Origin: Budorcas taxicolor
Lineage: Eukaryota > Chordata > Mammalia > Artiodactyla > Bovidae
DNA length: 64,000 nt
Assembly: GCF_023091745.1 (NCBI RefSeq)
Contig: NC_068922.1
Span: forward strand, 26,078,001 to 26,142,000
Reading direction: 5' to 3'
Shown here piece after piece: positions 10,379 through 21,859 of the stretch (position 1 is its first letter; each line of letters begins with the position of its first letter). Below the pieces are notes generated by a model. It was not told the DNA's origin. It ran no database searches and saw only the letters and a list, made by a program, of their open reading frames with translations. Position numbers and translations under genes: made by a program.

Positions 10379-11299
10379 ATAATTTCTAAATTTGGCCCTT
10401 TGGAAAAAAATAATTTTCATTTTTAATGAGAAGTTGTACAACTACAGTTGCAGATGTCCCCCAAAGTGGATCAAGTGGAAACTGAGATGGAAACTGCCAA
10501 GGCCTCTCTGTTCAGTACTTTTTGTCTGCCCAGTTTTTACTCTTCATTCCAAGGTGATTGATTTTAATATACAAGCGCATCCATTCCTGGCCACTAGGTG
10601 GCTGTCTATGGAGAAACACTGGCTTTGCATTTTTTTTTTTTCTTCCTAATGCTAAGTAATTACATGAGCATTTGACCTCTTCTCTCCCTTCCAATCTATG
10701 TGTGTTGAGATTTCCTCTTTTCGGGTTTGTGAAGAACAAAAGTTAGTAATCCTGAGTGCCTAAATACTTAGATGAAACATTTATTATTTTAAACAAAGGG
10801 AACATTTGTTACAGCAGAAATATTTTACAGGGTTAAACAGGAAAAGGGTACTGCCAGCCATGAGTTCAGTGAAAGGTCCTCCCTTCCTTCCTCTTTGTTT
10901 CTGTCTGTCTCTCTCCCTTTCTGGCTCTCGCTCTCCATCTTTCTTCCTTTTGATCCTCTCCTTTACCCAGCGCTTCGTACCTTGTTTCTTCATTTCTTTG
11001 GTGCTGTGGGATTCTGGCTCCACAGTGTGGCAAGTGAGAGAAACTCGAGGCCTGCACCCTGGGGGGAAACTGCACTGAGTGCAGCTTCGGTTCCGGCCAC
11101 TCAAGCCGTCTTCTTGGGCTGAGCCTGGCAGCGCCTGCAGAACCGCAAGGCTCCTCTTTTACCTGGACCACACGGTCCTTGATGTTGTCCAGCAGCTGAA
11201 ACAGTAACTCCTGAGTCACTTACACACAAGGAGGTCAGGGGGCGGGTGTGGGTCAGGCAGAGGGAAATCTAGATTGAGTGCTCCAGTCCCATCTTTATC
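10379..11299. other. Unique-looking; one weak exon candidate
   Basis: No interspersed repeat recognised. A pyrimidine-rich tract lies at 10880-10970. CpG frequency rises between about 10970 and 11180. A possible minus-strand exon at 11168-11219 is listed separately. Confidence 0.4.
11168..11219 (-). other. Weak candidate exon edge
   Basis: On the minus strand an open segment would translate as TQELLFQLLDNIKDRVVQ, an amphipathic and protein-like sequence. It ends at CAG|GTAAAAG, a good splice-donor match. Upstream on that strand is a pyrimidine-rich run ending in AG near 11222. The translation beyond the donor becomes low-complexity, as expected for intron. I do not recognise the protein. The segment is short, so chance is a real alternative. 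Confidence 0.2.
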
Positions 11300-11480
11300 A
11301 GCATCACCCCCTGGCTCCATGCTCATAAGCAGGTTACCTAACCTCTCTGAGTCCCAGTCTCTTTATCCTTAAAGGAAGGATAATCCTTTTACCAATTTCA
11401 TCTGATTTTTTGTGAGTAGTAATTGATTAAAGCACTTAGAACTACACCTGAGACATAGTATATGGTCAATAAATGTTAGC
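11300..11480 (+). repeat. MIR-like ancient SINE
   Basis: Plus strand. The core resembles the MIR pattern: a tail of the form ...GTTACCTAACCTCTCTGAGTCC, then the region before GATTAAAGCACTTAGAAC and ACATAGTATATGGTCAATAA. It is diverged, as expected for an old mammalian SINE. Confidence 0.65.
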
Positions 11481-11660
11481 ATTACTAATCCTAATGACTA
11501 AGATTATCAACACAGCCTGGTATAACTGTTAAAAGAAAGCTGAGACTAGCAAATAGCAGATGGAATGACTTAAAGCTCTTTATCTTCAGATAAAGCTCTT
11601 TGTCTTAAGATCTCTTTGGACTGAGGACCAGAGTTTTTCTGTAAGATTTTTTTTTTTTTT

Positions 11661-12151
11661 CAGTTCAGTCGCTCAGTCCTGTCCCTCTTTGCAACCCCAT
11701 GAACCGCAGCACGCCAGGCCTCCCTGTCCATCACCAACTCCCGGAGTCCACCCTAACCCATGTCCATTGAGTCAGTGATGCCATCTAACCATCTCATCCT
11801 CTGCCGTCCCCTTCTCCTCCTGCCTTCAATCTTTCCCAGCATCAGGGTCTTTTCCAATGAGTCAGCTTTTCTCATCAGTTGGCCAAAGTATTGGATTTTC
11901 AGCTTTAACATCAGTCCCTCCAATGAACACCCAGGACTGATCTCCTTTAGGATGGACTGGTTGGATCTCCTTGCAGGCCAAGGGACTCTCAAGAGTCTTC
12001 TCCAACACCACAGTTCAAAAGCATCAATTCTTTGGCACTCAGCTTTCTTTATAGTCCAACTCTCACATTCATACATGACCACTGGAAAAACCATAGCCTT
12101 AGCTAAATGGACCTTTGTTGGCAAAGTAATATCTCTGCTTTTTAATATGCT
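11661..12151 (-). mobile_element. BovB LINE, 3' fragment
   Basis: Minus strand, about 490 bp. It keeps the end of the reverse-transcriptase reading frame: the minus-strand translation contains the WCWRRLLRVPW and RSNQSILKEISPG family motifs at about 11900-12040. It ends directly against the T-run of a CHR SINE. Its BovB tail begins with CAGTTCAGTCGCTCAGTCC after a T16 tract. Confidence 0.95.
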
Positions 12152-12191
12152 GTTTTTTTTTTTTTTTAATGTGGACTAAAATCTTTATTGG

Positions 12192-12495
12192 CTTCCTTCA
12201 TAGCTCAGTTGGTAAAGAATCCGCCTGCAATGCAGGAGACCCTAGTTCAATTCCTGGGTTGGGAAGATCTGCTGGAGAAGGGATAGGCAACCCACCCCAG
12301 TATTGTTTGGCTTCCCTGTGGCTCAGCTGGTAAAGAATCTGTCTGCAATGTGGGAGACCTGGGTTCGATCCCTGGGTTGGGAAGATCCCCTGGAAAAGGG
12401 AAAGGCTGTCCACTCCAGTATTCTGGCCTGGAGAATTCCATGGACCGTCCATGGGGTTGCAAAGAGTCAGACACGACTGAGTGACTTTCACTTTC
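12192..12495 (+). mobile_element. Bov-tA SINE with two tRNA-like heads
   Basis: Plus strand. A first tRNA-Glu-like head (CTCAGTTGGTAAAGAATCCG) with a short stretch of BovB-derived body is followed at about 12307 by a second complete head (GGCTTCCCTGTGGCTCAGC) and the full body ending GACTTTCACTTTC. Near-perfect 14-bp target-site duplication: 12178-12191 and 12496-12509 (13 of 14 identical), taken from the host CHR SINE. Confidence 0.9.
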
Positions 12496-12509
12496 AAAGT
12501 CTTTATTGG

Positions 12510-12589
12510 GCTTTCCTCGTGGCTCAAACTGTGAAGAATCTGTCTGTGATGAGGGAGACCTGGGTTCAATCCTGGGTTGGGAAGATACA
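12510..12589 (+). mobile_element. Bov-tA 5' (head) fragment
   Basis: Only the tRNA-like head of another Bov-tA (GCTTTCCTCGTGGCTCAAAC to GGGTTGGGAAGATA), immediately after the duplicated target site. Its body is missing. It may be an earlier truncated insertion into which the larger element landed. Confidence 0.75.
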
Positions 12590-12917
12590 TTATTGCTTCT
12601 GTTTTATGTTTTGGTTTTTGGGCATGAGGCATGCTAAATCTTAGCTCCCTGGCTAGGAATCCAACCCACAGCCCCTGAATTGGAAGGTGGAGTCTTACCA
12701 TTGGACCCAGGGCCCATGGTTAAAAAGGCCTGCTTACCAGGGAAAAGCATAGAGTGACGATGGTAAGGACACTGCTATCCTGCTTCCAGCCATTTCATTT
12801 CTTCTGGAGCTGTCAGTAACTGCCCTCTGCTCTTTCCCAGTAGCATATTGGACATCCTCTAACCTGAGGGGCTCCTTTTCCGGTGTCGTATCTTTTGGCT
12901 TTTTCATATTACTCTAC

Positions 12918-13330
12918 GGGTTCTCCAGGCAAGAATATTGGAGTGGGTTGCCATTTCCTGTCCAGTGGACCATGTTTTGTCAGAACTCTTCACTATGACC
13001 CGTCCATCTTGGGTGGCCCTGCACGGGATGGCTCATAGCCTCACTGAGTTATGCAAAACCCTTTACCGTGACAAGGCTGTGATCCATGAAGGGGTTAGGT
13101 TAAAGCAGAAACAGTGCTCAGCTGTGGTTGTGTCTGGTGGTGAATGTAAAGTCCGATACTGTAAGGAACAATATTGCATAGGAACCTGGAATGTTAGGCC
13201 CATGAATCAAGGTAAATGGGACGTGGTCAAAGAGGCAAACTCGGGGAGACAATGGAGGACAGAGGAGCCCGACATGCTATAATCCATGGGGTCGCAAACA
13301 GTCAGACGTGGCTTAGACTTAGTGACTGAA
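12918..13330 (+). mobile_element. BovB with large internal deletion (5' end joined to 3' tail)
   Basis: The first 315 bp or so match the BovB 5' region and the start of the endonuclease frame (translation near 13176-13230 reads IGTWNVRPMNQGKWDVV, the N-terminal nuclease strand). At about 13231-13237 it switches directly to the last 90 bp of BovB (CAAACTCGGGGAGACAATGG...GACTTAGTGACTGAA). About 2.6 kb of the family sequence is absent. It cannot encode the enzyme. Confidence 0.85.
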
Positions 13331-13929
13331 GTATAGCCACCACCCTGCTTCCAGATGGCATGTTGTTGTCTTAAAATTTGAAGAGGTTCTTGTTTTTTTG
13401 TCCTAGAATGACATCTTTCACGTGTAGGAAGAAAGGGCTGTTCTTTCCTGCAGGGGGAGTTACAGATGAAACCTACTATGGTCTTGAAACTGGCCTTATG
13501 ACTCCATTTCCAGAATAAGAAGACAGGTAAACTTGATATGTTTCAAGGACGTGACACCATACTTTGTCATGAACTGTGATTACACATAAGGCTTCTTAAA
13601 CATTCTCTATTCTTACGAGAGATTTCTGGTATGTTGTGGAAATATCTGAATAGAACAGGAAACAGGATTGGGTTGTTTTCAGCAGAAGGAACCATGTTCA
13701 GAAATCAAAACTACTATTCTCAGCAGTCACACTGTATTATTTCTGATAATTACTTTCATTGCTTCAGGCTTTCTTGTCAGATTTTCAGAAATCACAGGTT
13801 TATATTTGCATAAGACGCGCTGCTTTGTTGCTGAACCCTGAGGGCATTTAAACTGTTTACACAAGGTTTACAATGACCTTATTGTTAAACCTGAGGAGAG
13901 TAACAAAACAGATCTGGGCACCATGAACT
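13331..13929. other. No gene or repeat recognised
   Basis: Unique-looking sequence. Open frames are short and without features. Confidence 0.45.
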
Positions 13930-13939
13930 ACCCACTTTC

Positions 13940-14119
13940 TTTTTTAAAAAAATTTATTTATTTATTTTAATTGGAGGATAATTACTTTACAATATTGTGG
14001 TGGGTTTTTTTTTTGCCATACATCAACATGAATCAGCCAGGGTGCACATGCGGCCCTCCATCCTGAACCTCCCCTCCCACCTCCCTGCCCACCCCATCCC
14101 TCTGGATTGTCCATGGGCC
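13940..14119 (-). mobile_element. Ruminant L1 3'-end fragment with perfect target-site duplication
   Basis: Minus strand. The poly-A appears as TTTTTTAAAAAAATTTATTT, followed by AATTGGAGGATAATTACTTTACAAT and CCATACATCAACATGAATCAG, the L1 3' terminus seen again at 34482. It is flanked by ACCCACTTTC at 13930-13939 and 14120-14129. Confidence 0.9.
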
Positions 14120-14286
14120 ACCCACTTTCAAAGCAATTTCTTGACTTTACGAAGCCACATTCCTTTAGGTTTCTTGCCACATTTCTGTTACTGCTTCCAT
14201 TTTCCATTGATATATGACTTCTCTCTCTCAATTTAGGATGTAGAGTTGGGGAAAGGAAAGAGTCTGTCACAGACTTCCCTTCTACC

Positions 14287-14440
14287 ATTCAACCTCCAGT
14301 CAATCTGTGCCTTATACCATTGGAGGCAACCACTGTTCTCATCTTTTTCTCTCATAGATTGGTTTTGCCTATTGCTGAACTTCATACAAACAGAATCATA
14401 AAGTGTGCATGTTTCTTTTGCAGGGTGGTTGGGTAGCCTG
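14287..14440 (+). repeat. Old L1 3'-UTR fragment
   Basis: Phrases such as GAGGCAACCACTGTTCTCAT and CTTCATACAAACAGAATCATA are typical of mammalian-wide L1M 3' UTRs. It is a separate piece from the following old L1, because the order of parts is not continuous. Confidence 0.55.
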
Positions 14441-14477
14441 CAGGTTGCAGAATGCTCTGTTCCTATCATCTTATCAA

Positions 14478-15877
14478 AGCAAAAGGAAATTAATGACTTA
14501 GAAGAACTTGGGGTACAAGATTGAAGAAGAACAAAATGGCTGGACTCATTCTTCTGGTTTCAAGACATACTTTAAAGCTACTGTCACCAGGACAGTGTGA
14601 TATTTTTGAAAAAACAAACAGATAGATCAGTGGAACAGAAAAGAGATTCCAAAAATAAATGTACACAAATACTGTCGATGAATTTTTTTGTAATTGTGAC
14701 AAAACACATGTAGTGACCAATTTACCATTTTAACTGTGTTTAAGTGTACAGTCCCAAATTGGGAAAGGAGTACATCAAAGCTGTGTATTGTCACCCTGCT
14801 TATTTAACTTATATGCAGAGTACATCATGCGAAATGCTGAGCTGGATGGAGCACAAACTGGAATCAAGATTACTGGGAGAAATATCAATAACCTCAGATA
14901 CGAAGATGACACCACACTTAAGGCAGAAAGTGAAGAGGGACTAAAGAGCCTCTTGATGAAAGTGAAAGAGGAGAGTGAAAAATCTGGCTTAAAACTCAAC
15001 ACTCAAAAAACTAAGATCATGGCATCTGGTCCCATCACTCCTTAGCAAATAGATGGGGAAACAATGGAAACAGTGACAGACTTTATTTTCTTGGACTCCA
15101 AAATCACTGCAGATGGTGACTGCAGCCATGAAATTAAAAGATGATTACTCCTTGGAAGAAAAGCTATGACCAACCTAGACAGCATATTAAAAAGCAGAGC
15201 CATTACTTTGCCAACAAAGTTCTGCCTAGTTGAGGCCATGGTTTTTCCAGTAGTCATGTATGCATGTGAGAGTTAGGCCATAAAGAAAGCTGAGCATTGA
15301 AGAATTGATGCTTTTGAAGTGTGGTGTTGGAGAAGACTCTTGAGAGTCCCTTGGACTGCAAGGAGATCAAACAAGTCAATCCTAAAGTAAATCAGCCCTG
15401 AATATTCATTGGAAGGACTAATGCTGAAGCTGAAGCTCCAATACTTTGGCCACCTGATAGGAAGAACTGACTCACTGGAAAAGAGATGGACAGACAAGCC
15501 CGGTGTGCTGCAGTCCATGGGGCTGCAAAGAGTTAGATACGACTGAGCAACTGAATTGAATTCAAGTGTACAGCTCAGTGATGTTAAGTATATTCACAAT
15601 GTTGTTACAACCGTCATCACTATTCATTTCCAGAATTTTTTCATTATCCTGATAGAAAGTCTATACCCATTAAACAACAATTCCTCTCTCCCAGCCCCTG
15701 GTAACCTCTATTCTGCTTTCTGTCTCTATGAATCTGTCAATTCTAGGTACCTCATGTAAGTGGATTCATACAATATATGACCTTTGTGTCTGACTTGTTT
15801 CACTTAGCACAATATTTTCAAGGTTCATCTCAGTTGTGGCATGTACCAGAATTTCTTTCCCTTAAAATAATATTCCA
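14478..15877 (+). repeat. Old L1M-type LINE 3' region, first part (host of two insertions)
   Basis: 14478-14690 is the diverged end of an L1 ORF2 (around TACTTTAAAGCTACTGTCACC and TAGATCAGTGGAACAGAAAAG). From 14690 the 3' UTR follows (TTGTGACAAAACACATGTAG; TTTCACTTAGCACAATATTT). It is interrupted by BovB (14752-15563), and at 15877 by a full-length L1; the host continues at 22182. Confidence 0.8.
14752..15563 (+). mobile_element. BovB LINE, 5'-truncated, perfect 10-bp target-site duplication
   Basis: Plus strand, 812 bp, starting within the reverse transcriptase (CCAAATTGGGAAAGGAGTAC). The flanking duplication AAGTGTACAG lies at 14742-14751 and 15564-15573. The polymerase box reads YEDD instead of YADD (around 14898-14910), the frame stops at 15043-15045, and there are further stops downstream. 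Confidence 0.95.
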
Positions 15878-17067
15878 GGCTTGATCCAGAGAAAGATGGC
15901 GGAGGAATAGGATGGGAAGACCACTTTCTCCCTCACAAATTCCTCAAAAGAACATTTCAAAGCCGAGCAAACTCCACAAAACAACTTCTGTAGGCTGGCA
16001 GAGGACATCAGGCAACCAGAAAAGCAGACCATTGTCTTCAAAAACAGATGTTTAATCTTTGCTCTTAGGTTTTTGTTGTCAATTTTGTACATTTAAAAAC
16101 CCAAACTTCACTACCCAAGTTTACCTGAGAGCGAGATTACTGGCTTGACCACTCTCTCCTCCTTTGGACTCTCCTTTTTCTCCACCAGGTGGCCTCTGTC
16201 TCTTTTCTCCCCCATCTCTTCTCTATCCAACTCTGTGAATCTCTGTGTGTTCCAGACGGTGGAGGCAGGATTTGTCTCTCTCCTCATTCCTCTCTCTTAT
16301 CCTCCTGGTCACCTCTGTCTACTTCCTCCCTCTCCTCTTCCCCGTATAAATCTGTAAATACCTCTGAGCAGTCCAGACTATAGAGTGCACATAAGGAAGT
16401 GACTACTGGCTAGCTTGCTCTCTCCTCTTTTGATCTCACCGCATCTCATTCCAGTCACCTCTAACTACCCCCTCCCTCTTCTCTTCTCCTTGTAACTCAG
16501 TGAACCTCTCTGAGTGTCCCTCAATGTGGAGAAACTTTTCATCTTTAACCCAGATGTTTTATCATCGGTGCTGTATAGATGGAGAAGTCTAGAGGCTACT
16601 GTAAAAATAAAACTGAAAACCAGAAGCAGGAGGCTTAAATCCAAAGCCTGAAAACATTAGAGAACTCTTGAATTCAGGGAACATTAAGCAATAGGAGCTC
16701 ATCAAATGCCTTCATACCTACACCAAAACCAAGCTCCACCCAAGGGCCAACAAGTTCCAAAACAAGACATACCACTCAAATTCTCCAGCAACACAGGAAC
16801 ACTCCCCTGAGCTTCAATATACAGGCAGCTCAAAGTTATTCCAAAGCCCTTGATGTCTCATAACCCATTACTGGTCACTCCACTGCACTCCAGAGAGAAG
16901 AAACCCAGCTCCACCCACCAGAACTCCAACACAAGCCTCCCAAACCAGGAAACCTTGACAAGCCACTGATAGAACCCCACCCACAGTGAGGAAGCTCCAT
17001 AATAAAGAGAACTCCACAAATTACCAGAATATAAAAAGGCCACCCCAAACGCAGCAATATAGCCAAG
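15878..17067 (+). promoter_or_regulatory. L1 5' UTR (internal promoter region)
   Basis: About 1.19 kb before ORF1, beginning near AGAAAGATGGCGGAGGAATA. By analogy with other mammalian L1s it should hold the internal promoter. From about 16145 to 16535 it is strongly pyrimidine-rich and falls into three imperfect units of 115-135 bp, each starting near a CTCTCTCCTC phrase and ending near TCTGTGAATC/TCTGTAAATA/CAGTGAACCTC. After 16600 it becomes A-rich. No core promoter motif was pinned down. Confidence 0.75.
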
Positions 17068-17994
17068 ATGAAGAGACAGAGGAATACTCAGCAGGTAAAG
17101 GAACAGGAGAGTTGCCCACCAAACCAAACAAAAGAGGAAGAAGTAGGAAATCTACCTGAGAAGGAATTCCAAATATTGATAGTGAAAATGATCCAAAATC
17201 TTGAAATCAAAATGGAATCACAGATAAATAGCCTAGAGACAAGGATTGAGAAGATGCAAGAAAGGTTTAACAAGGACCTAGAAGAAATTAAAAAGGGTCA
17301 AAATATAATGAATAACGCAATAAATGAGATCAGAAACACTCTGGAGGCAACAAATAGTAGAATAACGGAGGCAGAAGATAGGATTAGTGAAATAGAAGAT
17401 AGAATGGTAGAAATAAATGAATCAGAGAGGAGACAAGAAAAATGAATTAAAAGAAATGAGGACAATCTCAGAGACCTCCAGGACAATATGAAACGCTCCA
17501 ACATTCGAATTATAGGAGTCCCAGAAGAAGAAGACAGAAAGAAAGATCATGAGAAAATCCTTGAGGAGATAATAGTTGAAAACTTCCCTAAAATGGGGAA
17601 GGAAATAATCACCCAAGTCCAAGAAACACAGAGAGTTCCAAATAGGATAAACCCAAGGCGAAACACCCCAAGACACATATTAATCAAATTAACAAAGATC
17701 AAACACAAAGAACAAATATTAAAAGCAGCAAGGGAAAAACAACAAATAACACACAAGGGGATTCCCATAAGGATAACAGCTGATCTTTCAATAGAAACTC
17801 TTCAGGCCAGGAGGGAATGGCAAGACATACTTAAAGTGATGAAAGACAATAACCTACAGCCCAGATTACTGTACCCAGCAAGGATCTCATTCAAATACAA
17901 AGGAGAAATCAAAAGCTTTACAGACAAGCAAAAGCTGAGAGAATTCAGCACCACCAAACCAGCTCTCCAACAAATTCTAAAGGATATTCTCTAG
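17068..17994 (+). pseudogene. L1 ORF1 (RNA-binding chaperone), one nonsense codon
   Basis: The start is ATG at 17068 (MKRQRNTQQ). A long heptad-rich coiled coil covers about residues 40-125, for trimer formation. The RNA-recognition domain begins around residue 143 (SNIRIIGVPEEED). The C-terminal domain includes TADLSIETLQARREWQDILK, and the frame ends in TAG at 17992-17994. The whole frame is open except for TGA at codon 126 (17443-17445), probably from TGG tryptophan. Length is about 308 codons. In L1 this protein coats the RNA in the cytoplasmic particle. The truncated product would keep the coiled coil but lose RNA binding. Confidence 0.92.
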
Positions 17995-18045
17995 ACAGGA
18001 AACACGAAAATGGTGTATAAACCCGAACCCAAAACAATAAAGTAA

Positions 18046-21000
18046 ATGGTAACGGGAGCATACTTATCAATAATTACCTTAAACGTAAATGGGTTGAACG
18101 CCCCAACCGAAAGGCAATGACTAGCCGAATGGATACAAAAACAAGACCCCTCTATATGCTGCTTACAAGAGACCCACCTCAAAACAAGGGACACATACAG
18201 GCTGAAAGTGAAGGGCTGGAAAAAGATTTACCATGCAAATAGATACCAAAAGAAAGCAGGAGTGGCAATACTCATATCCGATAAAATAGACTTTAAAACA
18301 AAGGCTGTGAAAAGAGACAAAGAAGGACACTACATAATGATCAAAGGATCAATCCAAGAAGATATAACAATTATAAATATATATGCACCCAACATAGGAG
18401 CACCGCAATATGTAAGACAAATGCTAACAAGTATGAAAGGGGAAATCAACAATAACACAATAATAGTGGGAGACTTTAATACCCCACTCACACCTATGGA
18501 CAGATCAACTAAACAGAAAATTAACAAAGAAACGCAAACTTTAAATGATACATTAGATCAGTTAGACCTAATTGATATCTATAGGACATTTCACCCCAAA
18601 ACAATGAATTTCACCTTTTTTTCAAGTGCTCATGGAACCTTCTCCAGGATAGATCACATCCTGGGCCATAAATCTAAACTTGATAAATTCAAAAAGATCA
18701 AAATCATTCCAAGCATCTTTTCTGACCATAATGCATTAAGATTAGATCTCAATTACAGGAGAAAAACTATTAAAAATTCCAACATATGGAGGTTGAACAA
18801 CACGCTGCTGAATAACCAACAAATCACAGAAGAAATCAAAAAAGAAATCAAAATATGCATAGAAACTAATGAAAATGAAAACACAACAACCCAAAACCTG
18901 TGGGACACTATAAAAGCAGTGCTAAGAGGAAAGTTCATAGCAATACAGGCATACCTCAAGAAACAAGAAAAAAGTCAAATAAATAACCTAACTCTACAAC
19001 TAAAGCAACTAGAAAAGGAAGAATTGGAGAACCCCAGAGTTAGTAGAAGGAAAGAAATCTTAAAAATTAGGGCAGAAATAAATGCAAAAGAAACAAAAGA
19101 GACCATAGCAAAAATCAACAAAGCCAAAAGCTGGTTCTTTGAAAGGATAAATAAAATTGACAAACCATTAGCCAGACTCATCAAGAAGCAAAGAGAGAAA
19201 AGTCAAATCAGTAAAATTAGAAATGAAAATGGAGAGATCACAACAGACAACACAGAAATACAAAGGATCATAAGAGACTACTATCAGCAGTTGTATGCCA
19301 ATAAAATGGACAACATGGAAGAAATGGACAAATTCTTAGAAAAGTACAATTTTCCAAAACTGAACCAGGAAGAAATAGAAATCTTAACAGACCCATCACA
19401 AGCACGGAAATTGAAACTGTAATCAGAAATCTTCCAGCAAACAAAAGCCCAGGTGCAGACGGCTTCACAGCTGAATTCTACCAAAAATTTCGAGAAGAGC
19501 TAACACCTATCCTACTCAAACTCTTCCAGAAAATTGCAGAGGAAGGTAAACTTCCAAACTCATTCTATGAGGCCACCATCACCCTAATACCAAAACCTGA
19601 CAAAGATGTCACAAAAAAAGAAAACTACAGGCCAATATCACTGATGAACATAGATGCAAAAATCCTCAACAAAATTCTAGCAATCAGAATCCAACAACAC
19701 ATTAAAAAGATCATACACCATGACCAAGTGGGCTTTATCCCAGGGATGCAAGGATTCTTCAATATCCGCAAATCAATCAATGTAATTCACGACATTAACA
19801 AATTGAAAAATAAAAACCATATGATTATCTCAATAGATGCAGAGAAGGCCTTTGACAAAATTCAACATCCATTTATGATAAAAACTCTCCAGAAAGCAGG
19901 AATAGAAGGAACATACCTCAACATAATAAAAGCTATATATGACAAACCCACAGCAAACATTATCCTCAATGGTGAAAAATTGAAAGCATTTCCCCTAAAG
20001 TCAGGAACAAGACAAGGGTGTCCACTTTCACCGCTACTATTCAACATAGTTCTGGAAGTTTTGGCCACAGCAATCAGAGCAGAAAAAGACATAAAAGGAA
20101 TCCAAATTGGAAAAGAAGAAGTAAAACTCTCACTGTTTGCAGATGACATGATCCTCTACATGGAAAACCCTAAAGACTCCACCAGAAAATTACTAGAGCT
20201 CATCAATGAATATAGTAAAGTTGCAGGATATAAAATCAACACACAGAAATCCCTTGCATTCCTATACACTAATAATGAGAAAGTAGAAAAAGAAATTAAG
20301 GAAACAATTCCATTCACCATTGCAACGAAAAGAATAAAATACTTAGGCATATATCTACCTAAAGAAACTAAAGACCTATATATAGAAAACTATAAAATAC
20401 TGATGAAAGAAATCAAAGAGGACACTAATAGATGGAGAAATATACCATGTTCATGGATTGGAAGAATCAATATAGTGAAAATGAGTACACTACCCAAAGC
20501 AATTTACAAATTCAATGCAATCCCTATCAAGCTACCAGCCATATTTTTCACAGAACTAGAACAAATAATTTCAAGATTTGTATGGAAATACAAAAAACCT
20601 TGAATTGCCAAAGCAATCTTGAGAAATAAGAATGGAACTGGAGGAATCAACTTGCCTGACTTCAGGCTCTACTACAAAGCGACAGTCATCAAAACAGTAC
20701 GGTACTGGCACAAAGACAGACATATAGATCAATGGAACAAAATAGAAAGCCCAGAGATAAATCCACACACATATGGACACCTTATCTTTGACAAAGGAGG
20801 CAAGAATATACAATGGAGTAAAGACAATCTCTTTAACAAGTGGTGCTGGGAAAACTGGTCAACCACTTGTAAAAGAATGAAACTAGATCACTTTCTAACA
20901 CCACACACAAAAATAAACTCAAAATGGATTAAAGATCTAAATGTAAGACCAGAAACTATAAAACTCCTAGAGGAGAACATAGGCAAAACACTCTCAGACA

Positions 21001-21859
21001 TAAATCACAGCAGGATCCTCTATGATCCACCTCCCAGAATTCTGGAAATAAAAGCAAAAATAAACAAATGGGATCTAATTAAAATTAAGAACTTCTGCAC
21101 AACAAAGGAAAATATAAGCAAGGTGAAAAGACAGCCTTCTGAATGGGAGAAAATAATAGCAAATGAAGCAACTGACAAACAACTAATCTAAAAATATACA
21201 AGCAACTCCTGCAGCTCAATTCCAGAAAAATAAACGACCCAATCAAAAAATGGGCCAAAGAACCAAACAGACATTTCTCCAAAGAAGACATACGGATGGC
21301 TAACAAACACATGAAAAGATGCTCAACATCACTCATTATCAGAGAAATGCAAATCAAGACCACAATGAGGTACCACTCCACACCAGTCAGAATGGCTGCG
21401 ATCCAAAAGTCTGCAAGCAATAAATGCTGGAGAGGGTGTGGAGAAAAGGGAACCCTCCTACACTGTTGGTGGGAATGCAAACTAGTACAGCCACTATGGA
21501 GAACAGTGTGGAGATTCCTTAAAAAATTGCAAATAGAGCTGCCTTATGACCCAGCAATCCCACTGCTGGGCATACACACCGAGGAAACCAGAATTGAAAG
21601 AGACACATGTACCCCAATGTTCATCGCAGCACTGTTTATAATAGCCAGGACATGGAAACAACCTAGATGTCCATCAGCTGACGAATGGATAAGAAAGCTG
21701 TGGTACATATACACAATGGAGTATTACTCAGCCATTAAAAAGAATTCATTTGAATCAGTTCTGATGAGATGGATGAAACTGGAGCCGATTATACAGAGTG
21801 AAGTAAGCCAGAAAGAAAAACACCAATACAGTATACTAACACATATATATGGAATTTAG
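18046..21859 (+). pseudogene. L1 ORF2 (endonuclease-reverse transcriptase), four lesions
   Basis: The start is ATG at 18046 (MVTGAYLSIITLNVNGLNAP), 51 bp after ORF1. The endonuclease shows QETH (18166-18177), GDFN (18469-18480) and SDHNAL (18721-). The reverse transcriptase shows FADD (20136-20147). The C-terminal cysteine motif CWRGCG...HCWWEC is at 21425-21478, and the stop TAG at 21857-21859. Lesions are TGA at 18118-18120, a 1-nt loss in an A run near 19380, TGA at 20601-20603, and a 1-nt loss near 21189. Both TGAs fit CGA arginine codons hit by CpG decay. Catalytic motifs are unchanged, so inactivation came by scattered mutation after insertion. About 1,270 codons, the normal L1 size. 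Confidence 0.93.

Larger units (their letters stand above)
12152..12716 (-). mobile_element. CHR-type SINE split by Bov-tA insertions
   Basis: The two ends of one minus-strand CHR SINE: 12152-12191 (T-run and AATGTGGACTAAAATCTTTATTGG) and about 12590-12715 (ATTGCTTCTGTTTTATGTTTTGG to ATTGGACCCAGGGCCC). Other uninterrupted copies, such as 60122-60316, show that the two pieces belong together. Confidence 0.8.

Noticed and set aside
10866..11219. 117-codon minus-strand frame as a whole
   Set aside because: After the first 18 residues it becomes Arg/Glu low-complexity from a pyrimidine-rich tract; only the short 5' part is kept as a weak exon candidate.
12192..12495. tRNA-Glu-like sequences that could be called tRNA genes
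   Set aside because: They are SINE heads attached to BovB-derived bodies, diverged from a functional cloverleaf.
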